NCBI GenBank assembly: GCA_028822985.1
Contig: JAPKCK010000003.1
Coordinates: 58,046 to 122,045 of the forward strand
Source: Aquiluna sp.
GTDB taxonomy: Bacteria > Actinomycetota > Actinomycetes > Actinomycetales > Microbacteriaceae
DNA: 64,000 bases
Direction of reading: 5' to 3'
Under the pieces are notes generated by a model. That model had not been told where the DNA came from. It saw only the letters and a list, made by a program, of their open reading frames with translations, and made no database searches. The translations under genes were made by a program, and so were the position numbers. Positions 9,552-20,119 of the stretch are shown piece after piece; the first letter of the stretch is position 1, and every line of letters starts with the position of its first letter.

Positions 9552-10498
9552 TGGCTAAAACGAGCTTTGAAATAAACGGAGTAGCACTCCTGGATCTCTT
9601 GGGCGCACAAGACAAGAACCTAAGGCGAATCGAAGCCGAGCTCCCGGGCTTGGTTATCCAAAATCGGGGAAATGTTTTTAATCTCACGGGCGATCAAGCC
9701 CAGCTGGAGCTCGCCATTGAGGTACTTGATCAGTTGGCGGAAATGATAAAGCAGGGACTGAGCCCAGATCCTCGGGGTGTTACCGAGACGATACGAATTA
9801 TTCAGGAAAATAAAGAACAACCGGCGGCAAAAATACTCGCGGCAAGCACAATAAGCACGCCGGCTAAGACGGTAAGGGCCAAGACCGCGGGTCAAAAGGA
9901 GTACCTAGATGCCATTGATGAAAACACAATCACTTTTGGGATTGGACCCGCGGGCACTGGAAAAACTTATTTGGCGGTAGCAAAGGCCGTTGAGGCTCTC
10001 TACAGAAAAGAAGTTAGTCGGATAATCCTTACTAGGCCAGCTGTTGAGGCCGGAGAAAGGCTTGGTTTCTTGCCTGGGACACTAAGTGAGAAAATCGACC
10101 CCTATCTAAGGCCCTTGTTTGATTCACTTCAGGAGATGCTCGAGCCCGATGTGACAGCGAAGCTCATGGAGGCCGGAGTTATTGAGGTTGCACCCCTCGC
10201 GTATATGCGCGGCAGGACACTAAATGACAGTTTTATTATTCTTGATGAGGCGCAAAACACCACCGGTGAGCAAATGAAAATGTTCCTGACGCGACTGGGC
10301 TTTAATTCCAAGATGGTAGTAACCGGGGACGTGACTCAGGTCGATCTTCCCGGAGGAAAATCTGGTCTCGGAATTGCCCAGACGGTACTGGCCGATGTTG
10401 AGGGTCTTCACGTTCATAAGCTAACCAGCAGAGACGTAGTAAGGCATGAACTCGTAACAAGAATCGTTGAGGCATATGACAGGGCGGCAATCAAGTGA
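9551..10498 (+). CDS. phoH: PhoH-like ATPase
   Basis: PhoH family P-loop protein, probably an RNA-dependent ATPase or helicase given its constant pairing with the endoribonuclease YbeY. Walker A GPAGTGKTYLAV near 131, Walker B FIILDEAQN near 228 and a KH-like N-terminal region. 315 residues, typical. The GTG start overlaps the HIT stop, and the ybeY start overlaps the stop of this gene, so the three are coupled. It is not necessarily phosphate-regulated despite the name. Confidence 0.93.
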   Translation: MAKTSFEINGVALLDLLGAQDKNLRRIEAELPGLVIQNRGNVFNLTGDQAQLELAIEVLDQLAEMIKQGLSPDPRGVTETIRIIQENKEQPAAKILAASTISTPAKTVRAKTAGQKEYLDAIDENTITFGIGPAGTGKTYLAVAKAVEALYRKEVSRIILTRPAVEAGERLGFLPGTLSEKIDPYLRPLFDSLQEMLEPDVTAKLMEAGVIEVAPLAYMRGRTLNDSFIILDEAQNTTGEQMKMFLTRLGFNSKMVVTGDVTQVDLPGGKSGLGIAQTVLADVEGLHVHKLTSRDVVRHELVTRIVEAYDRAAIK

Positions 10499-10953
10499 GC
10501 GTTGAAATAGCAAATGAATCCGAAATCACCGTCGACACCGAACGAGTACTTGAGCTGGCATATTTTGTTCGGGGAGCACTTAAGCTTCACGAATTAGTTG
10601 ACCTAGGAATTACTTTCGTTGATGAAGGACCTATGACTGACCTTCATATGAAGTGGATGGATGAATCAGGGCCAACTGATGTCCTGAGTTTCCCAATGGA
10701 CGAATTACGTCCCGGTACCGACCGAAACGCTTCACCCGAAGGGGTTTTGGGCGACATAGTCGTTTGCCCGCAGGTTGCCATTACGCAGGCTAAATCGGCT
10801 GGACATGAAGCAATCAATGAAATTTTGCTGCTGGTAACACACGGCATGCTTCATCTAGTCGGATTTGATCACGCAGAGCCGGACGAAGAAAAAGAAATGT
10901 TTGATCTTCAAAAAAGCTTGCTGGCCGATTTCTACGCATTGGAAACTTCTTGA
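10495..10953 (+). CDS. ybeY: Endoribonuclease YbeY (rRNA maturation factor)
   Basis: Metal-dependent endoribonuclease needed for 16S rRNA 3'-end maturation and ribosome quality control. The zinc motif HGMLHLVGFDH near 116-126 is complete (three His ligands), and DVLSFPMDE is the other conserved block. 152 residues. GTG start overlapping phoH. The stop overlaps the TTG start of the CBS-domain gene. Confidence 0.94.
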   Translation: MSVEIANESEITVDTERVLELAYFVRGALKLHELVDLGITFVDEGPMTDLHMKWMDESGPTDVLSFPMDELRPGTDRNASPEGVLGDIVVCPQVAITQAKSAGHEAINEILLLVTHGMLHLVGFDHAEPDEEKEMFDLQKSLLADFYALETS

Positions 10954-12023
10954 TCTTCATAATTTCGGGTTTAGCGGTCGCTTCTTTGCTTGTAATGCTG
11001 GCAGCCATCCAGACCACGCTTGAAATTGCTGAGGATGCCCGGGCCGGAGCCCTGTCAATAGCCAGGGCGCTATTGATTGGAGCCTTAGGGGCTCTTTGGT
11101 TGGTTTTCGCAGTTGATGCTGGCAACCTTGGTTACATCCTGGCATTTTGCTTACTTGCTCTTTGGTTCTCACAGCAGCTCATTGGTCGAATACTGGGCAG
11201 AGCTAAATTTGCCGAAAAGCTATCCGGCAACGTCAATGGGCCTGTCACTTGGTGGAGCAAATTGGTTGCACCAATTCGGCTTGTAACGCCTGAGGTGGCC
11301 GAAGAGTATGAACAAGAACTTTTGGACTCAGTTGAAGAATTTGGCGAGACGGTGGTTCGAGAGGTGATGGTCCCCCGGGTAGACGTGGAGGTAGTGGACA
11401 GCGATGCGCTTCTAGAAGATGCATTGAGCACGTTTATGGCCACTGGGTTTTCGAGGCTACCTGTTGTAGGGGAGAGCGTGGACGATGTGGTTGGTGTGCT
11501 GTACCTGAAGGATCTTGCCAGGGTGGTTCATCAGGATCCGGGGCTGCTTTCAGTAAAAAAAGCCATTGATGCGGCCAGGCAGGCGCTCTTTACTCCAGAA
11601 TCCAAGTCGGTTGCCGAGCTGCTCCAGGAAATGCAGAGTGCGAAAACTCAAATCGCAATTGTCGTTGATGAGTATGGCGGAGTTGCCGGAATCGTCACCG
11701 TTGAAGATTTGATTGAGGAACTCGTCGGTGAGATTGGGGACGAGTACGATCGTGAGGTCGTCGGGATAGAGAAACTTTCTGAAACAACTTTCAGGTGTCA
11801 ACCAAGAACACCGTTGGACGAAATAGCCGAAATTTTCGAGATCGACCTTGAGGACGATGATGTTGACACAATTGGCGGCCTTTTGGTCAAGGCAATCGGA
11901 GCGCTTCCCGTTGGCGGGGAAACAGTCGAGGTGCAGGGCTTGATGCTAACTGCAGAGCGCGTAGTTGCCAAGAAAGGGCAACTTCTTAGCGTATTAGTTC
12001 GTAAGCTCGTGATAGATGAGTGA
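10950..12023 (+). CDS. CBS-pair membrane protein (CorC/HlyC, hemolysin-like)
   Basis: CNNM/DUF21-type integral membrane domain with about three hydrophobic segments (residues 1-85), a CBS pair ([12 protein letters not shown] onward; [20 protein letters not shown]) and a CorC_HlyC transporter-associated domain. The family is linked to magnesium/cobalt efflux, and the hemolysin label is historical. At 357 residues it is shorter than the usual 420-450, with the membrane domain reduced. The TTG start overlaps ybeY. It stands just before era, the usual actinobacterial arrangement. Confidence 0.87.
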   Translation: MIFIISGLAVASLLVMLAAIQTTLEIAEDARAGALSIARALLIGALGALWLVFAVDAGNLGYILAFCLLALWFSQQLIGRILGRAKFAEKLSGNVNGPVTWWSKLVAPIRLVTPEVAEEYEQELLDSVEEFGETVVREVMVPRVDVEVVDSDALLEDALSTFMATGFSRLPVVGESVDDVVGVLYLKDLARVVHQDPGLLSVKKAIDAARQALFTPESKSVAELLQEMQSAKTQIAIVVDEYGGVAGIVTVEDLIEELVGEIGDEYDREVVGIEKLSETTFRCQPRTPLDEIAEIFEIDLEDDDVDTIGGLLVKAIGALPVGGETVEVQGLMLTAERVVAKKGQLLSVLVRKLVIDE

Positions 12024-12900
12024 ATTTAGATCTGGATTTGTAAGCTTTGTCGGGCGACCGAACGTTGGTAAGTCAACGCTCACAAATGCCATTGCGGGCG
12101 AGAAGGTCGCCATTACTAGCTCTAAACCACAGACGACTAGGCGTGCCATTAGGGCAGTCAAGACCACGGAGACTGGCCAACTGATTATGGTTGACACCCC
12201 CGGTCTTCATCGGCCAAGAACGCTTTTGGGACAAAGATTAAATGATCTTGTGAGCTCGACTTTGCACGAGGTGGATGTAATTGTCTTTTGCACTCCGGCC
12301 AATGAGGAAATTGGGCCGGGGGACCGAAAAATTGTTGCGGACATTGCAAAATATGGTCGCGCCAAGAAGATAGCCATTGTTACCAAGTGCGAAACCGTTT
12401 CCAAGCAAAAGCTCGCTCACCATTTGATGGCAGTCTCAGAGCTTCACGACTGGAAGGAGATTGTTCCGGTATCAGCCGCCACCATGGAGCAGGTTGACCT
12501 TCTAGAGACACTGCTGATTGGTTACTTACCGGTCGGTCCATTGTTTTACGAAAAAGATGTCGTCAGTGAAGAACCACTTGAGGATCGGATCTGCGAACTA
12601 GTTCGAGAAGCGGCCCTGGAGTTAGTAAACGATGAACTGCCCCATTCTCTTGCCGTCACTCTGGATGAGATTCTCTACGATTCAAAAAAACCAACCGTTC
12701 ACGTTTCGGTTTGGGTCGAACGCGATTCCCAGAAGGGGATCATTATCGGCAAGGGCGGCTCGATGTTGAAAACAATTGGCCAGAAGGCTAGGCGCGAAAT
12801 TGAGGCGCTTATGGACGAGCCTATTCACCTGGCAATTCAAGTCAGGATTGCACAAAACTGGCAGAGAAACGCCAAACAGCTTGGAAAACTAGGGTTCTAG
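12016..12900 (+). CDS. era: GTPase Era
   Basis: Ras-like GTPase that binds the 3' end of 16S rRNA and checks 30S assembly. G1 GRPNVGKS (13-20), G3 DTPGLH near 60, G4 TKCE and a C-terminal KH domain with IIGKGGSMLKTIG near 243. 294 residues, typical. It overlaps the preceding gene by 8 bases. It ends the lepA-to-era run, and the leuA leader follows immediately. Confidence 0.97.
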   Translation: MSEFRSGFVSFVGRPNVGKSTLTNAIAGEKVAITSSKPQTTRRAIRAVKTTETGQLIMVDTPGLHRPRTLLGQRLNDLVSSTLHEVDVIVFCTPANEEIGPGDRKIVADIAKYGRAKKIAIVTKCETVSKQKLAHHLMAVSELHDWKEIVPVSAATMEQVDLLETLLIGYLPVGPLFYEKDVVSEEPLEDRICELVREAALELVNDELPHSLAVTLDEILYDSKKPTVHVSVWVERDSQKGIIIGKGGSMLKTIGQKARREIEALMDEPIHLAIQVRIAQNWQRNAKQLGKLGF

Positions 12901-12908
12901 CGCAACCG

Positions 12909-12932
12909 GTCCTCAAGTGCTAACCTGAGGAC
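12909..12932 (+). promoter_or_regulatory. Palindrome and -10 box before leuA leader peptide
   Basis: GTCCTCA and TGAGGAC (7-bp arms, 10-base loop) flank a TAACCT -10-like box whose last base is 6 bases before the leader-peptide ATG. That spacing predicts transcription starting at or next to the ATG, so the palindrome would act as DNA (operator) rather than in the RNA. No convincing -35 was seen. Confidence 0.35.
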
Positions 12933-12958
12933 ATGAGTTTTAGCCTCCTCCTTATTAG

Positions 12959-12974
<16 letters not shown>
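12933..12974 (+). CDS. leuA leader peptide
   Basis: 13-codon ORF encoding MSFSLLLISRDEA, too short for the ORF track. Three consecutive leucine codons (CTC CTC CTT) followed by an isoleucine codon, just before leuA, are the hallmark of a ribosome-mediated leucine attenuator. The stop lies inside the following hairpin. No separate Shine-Dalgarno is seen; the -10 spacing suggests a leaderless transcript. Confidence 0.7.
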
Positions 12975-14777
<1,803 letters not shown>

Positions 14778-14780
14778 ACC

Positions 14781-14798
14781 CGCAATTATTGCGATACT
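14781..14798 (+). promoter_or_regulatory. recO promoter with overlapping palindrome
   Basis: Extended -10 TGC-GATACT (14790-14798), 6 bases before the recO ATG. The palindrome CGCAAT-T-ATTGCG (14781-14793) overlaps it and could be a repressor site or a weak hairpin. The -35 is poor. Leaderless transcription is likely because no Shine-Dalgarno precedes the start. Confidence 0.45.
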
Positions 14799-14804
14799 TG
14801 TCTT

Positions 14805-15527
14805 ATGCCGCATTACCGAGATGAAGCCGTCGTCATCCGAACCCACAAGCTTGGGGAAGTCGATCGCATTGTGACTCTGTTGACAAAAAATCATGGTCAA
14901 ATTCGAGCGGTTGCAAAGGGAGTCAGAAAAACTAGCAGCAGAATCGGTGCAAGGTTAGAGCCTTTTAATGTGGTGGATTTGCAACTTTACGAAGGCAGAA
15001 ATCTAGACACTGTTTCTCAAGTAGAGCAACTGGCTAACTACGGCTCCGTGATCGTAGCGGATTACGCCAGATACACAGCCGCCAGCGCAGTTGTCGAGGC
15101 TGCCGAACGCTTTACGCGCGAGGATTCCTCTTCGCAGCACTACATGCTTGTTATTGGTGCTCTCAGAGCTCTCTCACTGAAAGAGCACTCCTCTGATCAG
15201 ATTCTAGACTCTTACCTTTTGCGGGCATTGGCAATCTCAGGTTGGATTACCAATATTGACCAATGCCAGGGTTGCGCCTCAACCGAAACTGTTTCGTTTT
15301 CCGTTCACTCTGGATCTGTTAGTTGCCAATCTTGCACTATGCCCGGGTCGGTACGTCTTGGGGTCGATGGTATTTCGCACATTAGTGCATTGCTTATAGG
15401 TGATTGGCCAAGCGTTGGCCGGGCCAACTTGTCAACGCGTGCCGCCGTGAGCGGCGTTGTCGCTGGCTATTTACAGTGGCAGCTTGAAAGAGGACTCAGG
15501 TCTTTGGAGCACGTGGAGCGAAGTTGA
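14805..15527 (+). CDS. recO: DNA repair protein RecO
   Basis: RecFOR-pathway mediator that loads RecA on SSB-coated DNA. N-terminal OB fold (HYRDEAVVIRTHKLGEVDRI) and a C-terminal zinc motif with two CxxC pairs (CQGC near 154, CQSC near 173). 240 residues, typical. ATG start without a Shine-Dalgarno and a -10 box 6 bases upstream, so probably leaderless. The stop overlaps the uppS TTG start; recO-uppS is a common actinobacterial pair. Confidence 0.93.
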   Translation: MPHYRDEAVVIRTHKLGEVDRIVTLLTKNHGQIRAVAKGVRKTSSRIGARLEPFNVVDLQLYEGRNLDTVSQVEQLANYGSVIVADYARYTAASAVVEAAERFTREDSSSQHYMLVIGALRALSLKEHSSDQILDSYLLRALAISGWITNIDQCQGCASTETVSFSVHSGSVSCQSCTMPGSVRLGVDGISHISALLIGDWPSVGRANLSTRAAVSGVVAGYLQWQLERGLRSLEHVERS

Positions 15528-16282
15528 TCAAACTTAATGACCCGTCGAGACAAATACCTGGCTTCGGTGCTGTTCCGAAACACATCGCAATGGTGATGGA
15601 CGGGAATGGCAGGTGGGCCAATGAGCGCGGTCTTACTCGTACCGAAGGCCATCGAGCCGGCGAGGCGGCGCTACTGGAGGCGGTCGCGGGCGCTACCAGC
15701 GCCGGTGTCGAGAACCTGACTGCGTATGCGTTTTCGACGGAAAACTGGAAACGATCTACCGATGAGGTTAAGTTCCTTATGGGTTATAACAAAGACGTTT
15801 TGAGACGACGAAGAGATCTCCTGATGGACTGGAACGTTCGAATTCGATGGTCTGGGGAAGAGCGAAAGCTTTGGCCAAGCGTTGTGCGTGAGCTTCGTAT
15901 CGCCGAGGAAATGACCAAGAACAACACTGGATTGGTGCTAACCATGGCGGTCAACTACGGAGGTAGGCAGGAGATAGTAGCTGCGGTAAACAAGATTCTG
16001 CAAGAAATCAGAACTGGTGGCGCGGCGCCAAAATCCATCAATGAGAAGACGATTCAAAAAAGGCTTTACGTTCCGGAACTTCCGGACGTGGATATGTTCC
16101 TGCGCTCAAGCGGGGAGATGCGTATTTCTAACTTCATGCTTTGGCAATCGAGCTATGCGGAGATGATTTTCATGGACGTGCTCTGGCCGGATTTCACTCG
16201 AGAGTCGTTGTGGGAGGCTATCAGTGAGTTTGGGAGAAGGCAGCGCCGCTTCGGTGGTGCCTCCGATGCCCCACTAAACTAG
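15524..16282 (+). CDS. uppS: Isoprenyl (undecaprenyl) diphosphate synthase
   Basis: Cis-prenyltransferase that makes the long-chain lipid carrier used for peptidoglycan and cell-wall glycan assembly. Motif IAMVMDGNGRWANERG near 23 and the C-terminal block RSSGEMRISNFMLWQ (usual R-SGE-R-SNF-LWQ). 252 residues. The TTG start overlaps the recO stop. Actinobacterial homologues can make decaprenyl or undecaprenyl products; the sequence alone does not settle the chain length. Confidence 0.93.
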   Translation: MIKLNDPSRQIPGFGAVPKHIAMVMDGNGRWANERGLTRTEGHRAGEAALLEAVAGATSAGVENLTAYAFSTENWKRSTDEVKFLMGYNKDVLRRRRDLLMDWNVRIRWSGEERKLWPSVVRELRIAEEMTKNNTGLVLTMAVNYGGRQEIVAAVNKILQEIRTGGAAPKSINEKTIQKRLYVPELPDVDMFLRSSGEMRISNFMLWQSSYAEMIFMDVLWPDFTRESLWEAISEFGRRQRRFGGASDAPLN

Positions 16283-16321
16283 GAATTCACTAGAAACCCA
16301 AAAAATAATCCCCGGAGAATA

Positions 16322-17695
16322 ATGGCCAATCAGAAGCTCGACCAGGTAATTTCGCTTGCAAAACGCAGAGGCTTTGTGTTTCAGGCTGGCGAGATTTATG
16401 GTGGTTCGAGATCGGCCTGGGACTACGGCCCACTCGGAGTTGAGCTAAAGGAAAACATCAAGCGTCAGTGGTGGCAGTCCGTGGTGTCTGGAAGAGATGA
16501 CGTTGTTGGACTTGATAGCTCAATTATTTTGCCGACGAAGGTTTGGGAGTCTTCTGGTCACGTTGAGGCATTTGTCGACCCACTGATTGAGTGCACTAGC
16601 TGCCACAAGCGCTTTCGTCAGGATCATCTCGAGGAGGCCTTTGAAGAAAAGAAGTCTAGGGCTCCCAAATCAATGGCAGAAATAGCCTGCCCAAACTGTG
16701 GAGTCAAAGAATCCTGGACTGAGCCAAAGAGCTTCAACGGCCTTTTGAAGACTTCGCTAGGTCCAGTCGATGATGACACCGGTATGCACTACCTGCGACC
16801 TGAGACTGCTCAGGGAATATTCGTGAATTTCAACAACGTTCTAAATGTTTCTAGGATGAAGCCTCCATTTGGAATTGGTCAAATGGGAAAGAGCTTCCGC
16901 AACGAAATCACCCCGGGTAACTTCATCTTTCGAACTCGTGAGTTTGAGCAGATGGAGATGGAGTTTTTTGTAAAGCCCGGCGAGGATGAAAAGTGGCACG
17001 AATACTGGATCGAGCAGCGACATAACTGGTATCTGGACCTTGGAATCAATCCGGATAACCTTCGACTGTTTGACCACCCGAAGGAAAAGCTGTCCCACTA
17101 CTCCAAACGGACCGTTGATATCGAGTACCGCTTTGGATTTCAGGGCGGAGAGTTTGGGGAGCTTGAGGGCATTGCAAATCGAACCGATTTTGACCTAAAG
17201 ACTCACTCAGCTTCTTCCGGTGTTGACTTGAGCTACTTTGACCAAACCGAGGAAAAGCGGTGGACTCCATTCGTTATTGAGCCAGCGGCGGGACTCACCA
17301 GGTCTCTTATGGCGTTCATGGTCGATGCGTACTCCGAGGACGAGGCGCCTAACGCGAAGGGCGGCGTTGATACCAGAACCGTGCTTCGACTCGATTATCG
17401 ACTTTCGCCTGTAAAGGCAGCCGTTTTGCCGCTGAGCAGGAACGAGGCTCTAAATCCGATTGCCAAGTCTTTGGCGGCTGAGCTCCGCAAGAACTGGAAT
17501 ATTGACTTCGATGACTCGGGTGCCATTGGGCGCAGGTACCGCAGACAGGATGAGATTGGAACTCCTTTTTGCATAACGATCGACTTTGAGACAGCCGATG
17601 ACCAGTCCGTGACCATTCGTGAGCGCGATTCGATGGCTCAGGAGCGGGTGTCTCTGGACAAGGTTGCAAGCTACCTATTTGAGAGACTCAGTTAG
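16322..17695 (+). CDS. glyS: Glycine--tRNA ligase (dimeric type)
   Basis: Class II aminoacyl-tRNA synthetase of the alpha2 type found in Actinobacteria. Seen: [14 protein letters not shown] at the start, Cys pairs CTSC and CPNC in the insertion near residues 90-130, class II motifs around [19 protein letters not shown], and a C-terminal anticodon-binding domain (ending [10 protein letters not shown]). 457 residues, normal. ATG start with CGGAG 7 bases upstream. Confidence 0.95.
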   Translation: MANQKLDQVISLAKRRGFVFQAGEIYGGSRSAWDYGPLGVELKENIKRQWWQSVVSGRDDVVGLDSSIILPTKVWESSGHVEAFVDPLIECTSCHKRFRQDHLEEAFEEKKSRAPKSMAEIACPNCGVKESWTEPKSFNGLLKTSLGPVDDDTGMHYLRPETAQGIFVNFNNVLNVSRMKPPFGIGQMGKSFRNEITPGNFIFRTREFEQMEMEFFVKPGEDEKWHEYWIEQRHNWYLDLGINPDNLRLFDHPKEKLSHYSKRTVDIEYRFGFQGGEFGELEGIANRTDFDLKTHSASSGVDLSYFDQTEEKRWTPFVIEPAAGLTRSLMAFMVDAYSEDEAPNAKGGVDTRTVLRLDYRLSPVKAAVLPLSRNEALNPIAKSLAAELRKNWNIDFDDSGAIGRRYRRQDEIGTPFCITIDFETADDQSVTIRERDSMAQERVSLDKVASYLFERLS

Positions 17696-17699
17696 CTAA

Positions 17700-18854
17700 T
17701 TGGGACTAACGTACGGAACTAAGACCTTTGAGGTGCCAGTCGTGCTGGCACCAATGGCTGGTATTACTAACACTGCGTTCAGGAGGCTCTGTCGCGAGTT
17801 CGGCAACGGCCTATTTGTCTCGGAGATGGTTACCTCCAGAGCTCTAGTTGAAAGAACCGAGGAGTCGATGCGCCTTATCGGGCATCATGAGTCGGAGGAG
17901 TTTCGGTCAGTCCAGTTGTACGGAGTTGACCCCACAACAATTTCTCGAGCCATTGAAATGCTCGTGCAAGAAGACCGGGCGGATCATATCGACTTGAACT
18001 TCGGTTGCCCAGTTGCCAAAGTTACCCGAAAGGGTGGGGGAGCAGCCTTACCTTGGAAATCAGAGCTGTTTGAGGCCATTGTTCAATCTGCCGTAAAGGC
18101 GGCTGGAACTATCCCCGTGACAGTCAAAATGCGTAAGGGTATAGATCAAGATCACCTGACTTTTTTGGACGCTGGGAAGGCTGCTCGGGACGCGGGAGTT
18201 ACTGCTGTGGCGTTGCATGGGCGAACCGCGGAGGACTTCTACTCTGGGAGAGCAGACTGGGACGCCATCGCTGAACTTCGAGCATCATTGCCAGATGTTC
18301 AAGTACTAGGTAATGGCGATATCTGGTCTGCACAAGACGCGGTGTCAATGATGGATAAAACCGGGGTCGATGGAATTGTTGTTGGCAGAGGCTGCCTCGG
18401 AAGGCCATGGCTTTTCCAGGATCTTGAACGGGCAATAGCGGGCTATCTAGCCGGTGACAAGAATCCAAAAGTAGACGAGGTAATGCCTTCACTTGGTGAG
18501 GTGGCGGACGCGTTTTATCGCCACGCCGAACTACTGACTGAGTTCTTCGAGGAGGAAGGCCGGGCTTGCCGAGACATTAGGAAACACGTTGCCTGGTATT
18601 TCAAGGGCTACCCGGTTGGCGGAGAGTTTAGGGCAGATCTTGCAAGAGTCGAGTCTTTGCAGCAGGCATCCGATTTGTTGGGTTCTCTGGAACGAGATAC
18701 GCCTTACCCAGGAGAAGAAGCTGAGGGCCCTCGGGGTAGGCTCGGCTCCCTAAAAAAGTGTTCAGTGCCAGAGGGCTGGCTGGATTCTAGGGAACTTAGC
18801 GACACTCACCGATCTCAGCTGGAGTTCGCGGAACTTTCAGTCTCAGGGGGATAG
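17700..18854 (+). CDS. dusB: tRNA-dihydrouridine synthase B
   Basis: FMN-dependent enzyme that reduces uridines in tRNA D-loops. TIM barrel with APMAGITNTAFRRLCR near 18, the catalytic NFGCP motif near 100, and GRGCLGRPWLF for phosphate binding, followed by the helical tRNA-recognition domain. 384 residues. TTG start 4 bases after the glyS stop. dgt begins 2 bases after its stop, so the genes are cotranscribed. Confidence 0.92.
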   Translation: MGLTYGTKTFEVPVVLAPMAGITNTAFRRLCREFGNGLFVSEMVTSRALVERTEESMRLIGHHESEEFRSVQLYGVDPTTISRAIEMLVQEDRADHIDLNFGCPVAKVTRKGGGAALPWKSELFEAIVQSAVKAAGTIPVTVKMRKGIDQDHLTFLDAGKAARDAGVTAVALHGRTAEDFYSGRADWDAIAELRASLPDVQVLGNGDIWSAQDAVSMMDKTGVDGIVVGRGCLGRPWLFQDLERAIAGYLAGDKNPKVDEVMPSLGEVADAFYRHAELLTEFFEEEGRACRDIRKHVAWYFKGYPVGGEFRADLARVESLQQASDLLGSLERDTPYPGEEAEGPRGRLGSLKKCSVPEGWLDSRELSDTHRSQLEFAELSVSGG

Positions 18855-18856
18855 GG

Positions 18857-20110
18857 ATGGTCGCCAACACGGAAAGCGGCTATGAACCTCGAGACCTCGA
18901 GCGATTTGTGGGTCAACCCGGATCTCAAATGGAAGGCCGCGGAGAATTTGCGCGGGACCGAGCGAGAGTTTTGCACTCGGCGGCGTTCCGGAAGCTGAGC
19001 GCGAAGACTCAAGTTCTATCCCCAAGCTCGGGGGATTTTGCGAGAACAAGGCTCACTCATTCGCTCGAGGTTGCTCAGGTCGGCAGGGAGCTGGCTACGG
19101 CGCTGGGAGTGAACCCAGATCTAGTGGACATGGGTTGCCTAGCTCACGATCTTGGTCATCCACCTTTCGGCCACAATGGCGAGTCTGCCCTGAACTTCTG
19201 GGCCGCCGACATTGGAGGCTTTGAGGGGAACGCACAAACATTCAGAATTCTGTCGAGGCTGGAGCCAAAAATCTACGACGATAGAGGTTTCTCGAGGGGC
19301 TTGAATCTCACGAGGGCTTCTATGGACGCGGCGACAAAGTATCCCTGGCCCCTGGCTAGAGCGACCGAGTTCGACAGCGTAGCAAAATTCGGCGTGTATG
19401 ACGACGATGCAGAAGTCTTTGATTGGATGAGGCAGCAAGCTCCCGAAGGAGTGAAGTGTGTCGAGGCCCAAATTATGGACTTTGCCGACGATGTTGCATA
19501 CTCTGTGCATGATTTTGAGGATTCAATAGTGGAGGGGTTTGTAAATCCCACTCTAATCTCGGTGTCCAGCTCGAAAGACGCCTTAATCGAGGACATAAGC
19601 AAGTGGTCTGAGGGCACTTATTCAAAATCCGAGCTAGAGGAAGCCCTTTTATCTCTGCAATCCTCCAGTCATTGGCTTGAATCATTTGACGGATCGCCGA
19701 GACACTTGTCACGCCTCAAGAATCTAGCCAGCGACCTTATTGGCTCTTTTGTGTCCCGAACTACCAGTGCCGTCTTGGAAGAGTCAAAAAAGGGCACCTT
19801 GAGTCGATTTAGTGCCAGCGTTAGCGTTCCGAGCCGCGTGAAGAGCGAGATTGCCGTGCTAAAAGGAATCGTTGCTTCTTCAGTGATGACGGAGAATTCG
19901 CGGCAGCCTTACTATGAGGACCAACGGACTTTACTCGTGGAGCTCGCCGAAACCTTGCTGTCCAAAAACGGTGCGGGTCTAGACTCGACCGGTTCTGAGG
20001 CATGGGTGGCCGCAGAGGACCACAAAGCTCAGAAACGCGCCATCGTGGATTACGTGGCATCGCTTACTGACCCTGCAGCTGTCGCTCTTCACCGCAGCAC
20101 AAGAGCATAG
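18857..20110 (+). CDS. dgt: Deoxyguanosinetriphosphate triphosphohydrolase
   Basis: HD-domain dNTP triphosphohydrolase that trims the deoxynucleotide pool. Motifs: TRLTHSLEVAQVGRE and AHDLGHPPFGHNGE (His-Asp pair) near 95-108, then FADDVAYSVHDFED. 417 residues, typical of the dGTPase-like type 2 group. ATG with AGGG upstream. It lies immediately before dnaG, the standard order in Actinobacteria. Confidence 0.93.
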   Translation: MVANTESGYEPRDLERFVGQPGSQMEGRGEFARDRARVLHSAAFRKLSAKTQVLSPSSGDFARTRLTHSLEVAQVGRELATALGVNPDLVDMGCLAHDLGHPPFGHNGESALNFWAADIGGFEGNAQTFRILSRLEPKIYDDRGFSRGLNLTRASMDAATKYPWPLARATEFDSVAKFGVYDDDAEVFDWMRQQAPEGVKCVEAQIMDFADDVAYSVHDFEDSIVEGFVNPTLISVSSSKDALIEDISKWSEGTYSKSELEEALLSLQSSSHWLESFDGSPRHLSRLKNLASDLIGSFVSRTTSAVLEESKKGTLSRFSASVSVPSRVKSEIAVLKGIVASSVMTENSRQPYYEDQRTLLVELAETLLSKNGAGLDSTGSEAWVAAEDHKAQKRAIVDYVASLTDPAAVALHRSTRA

Positions 20111-20119
20111 AATTCAGGT

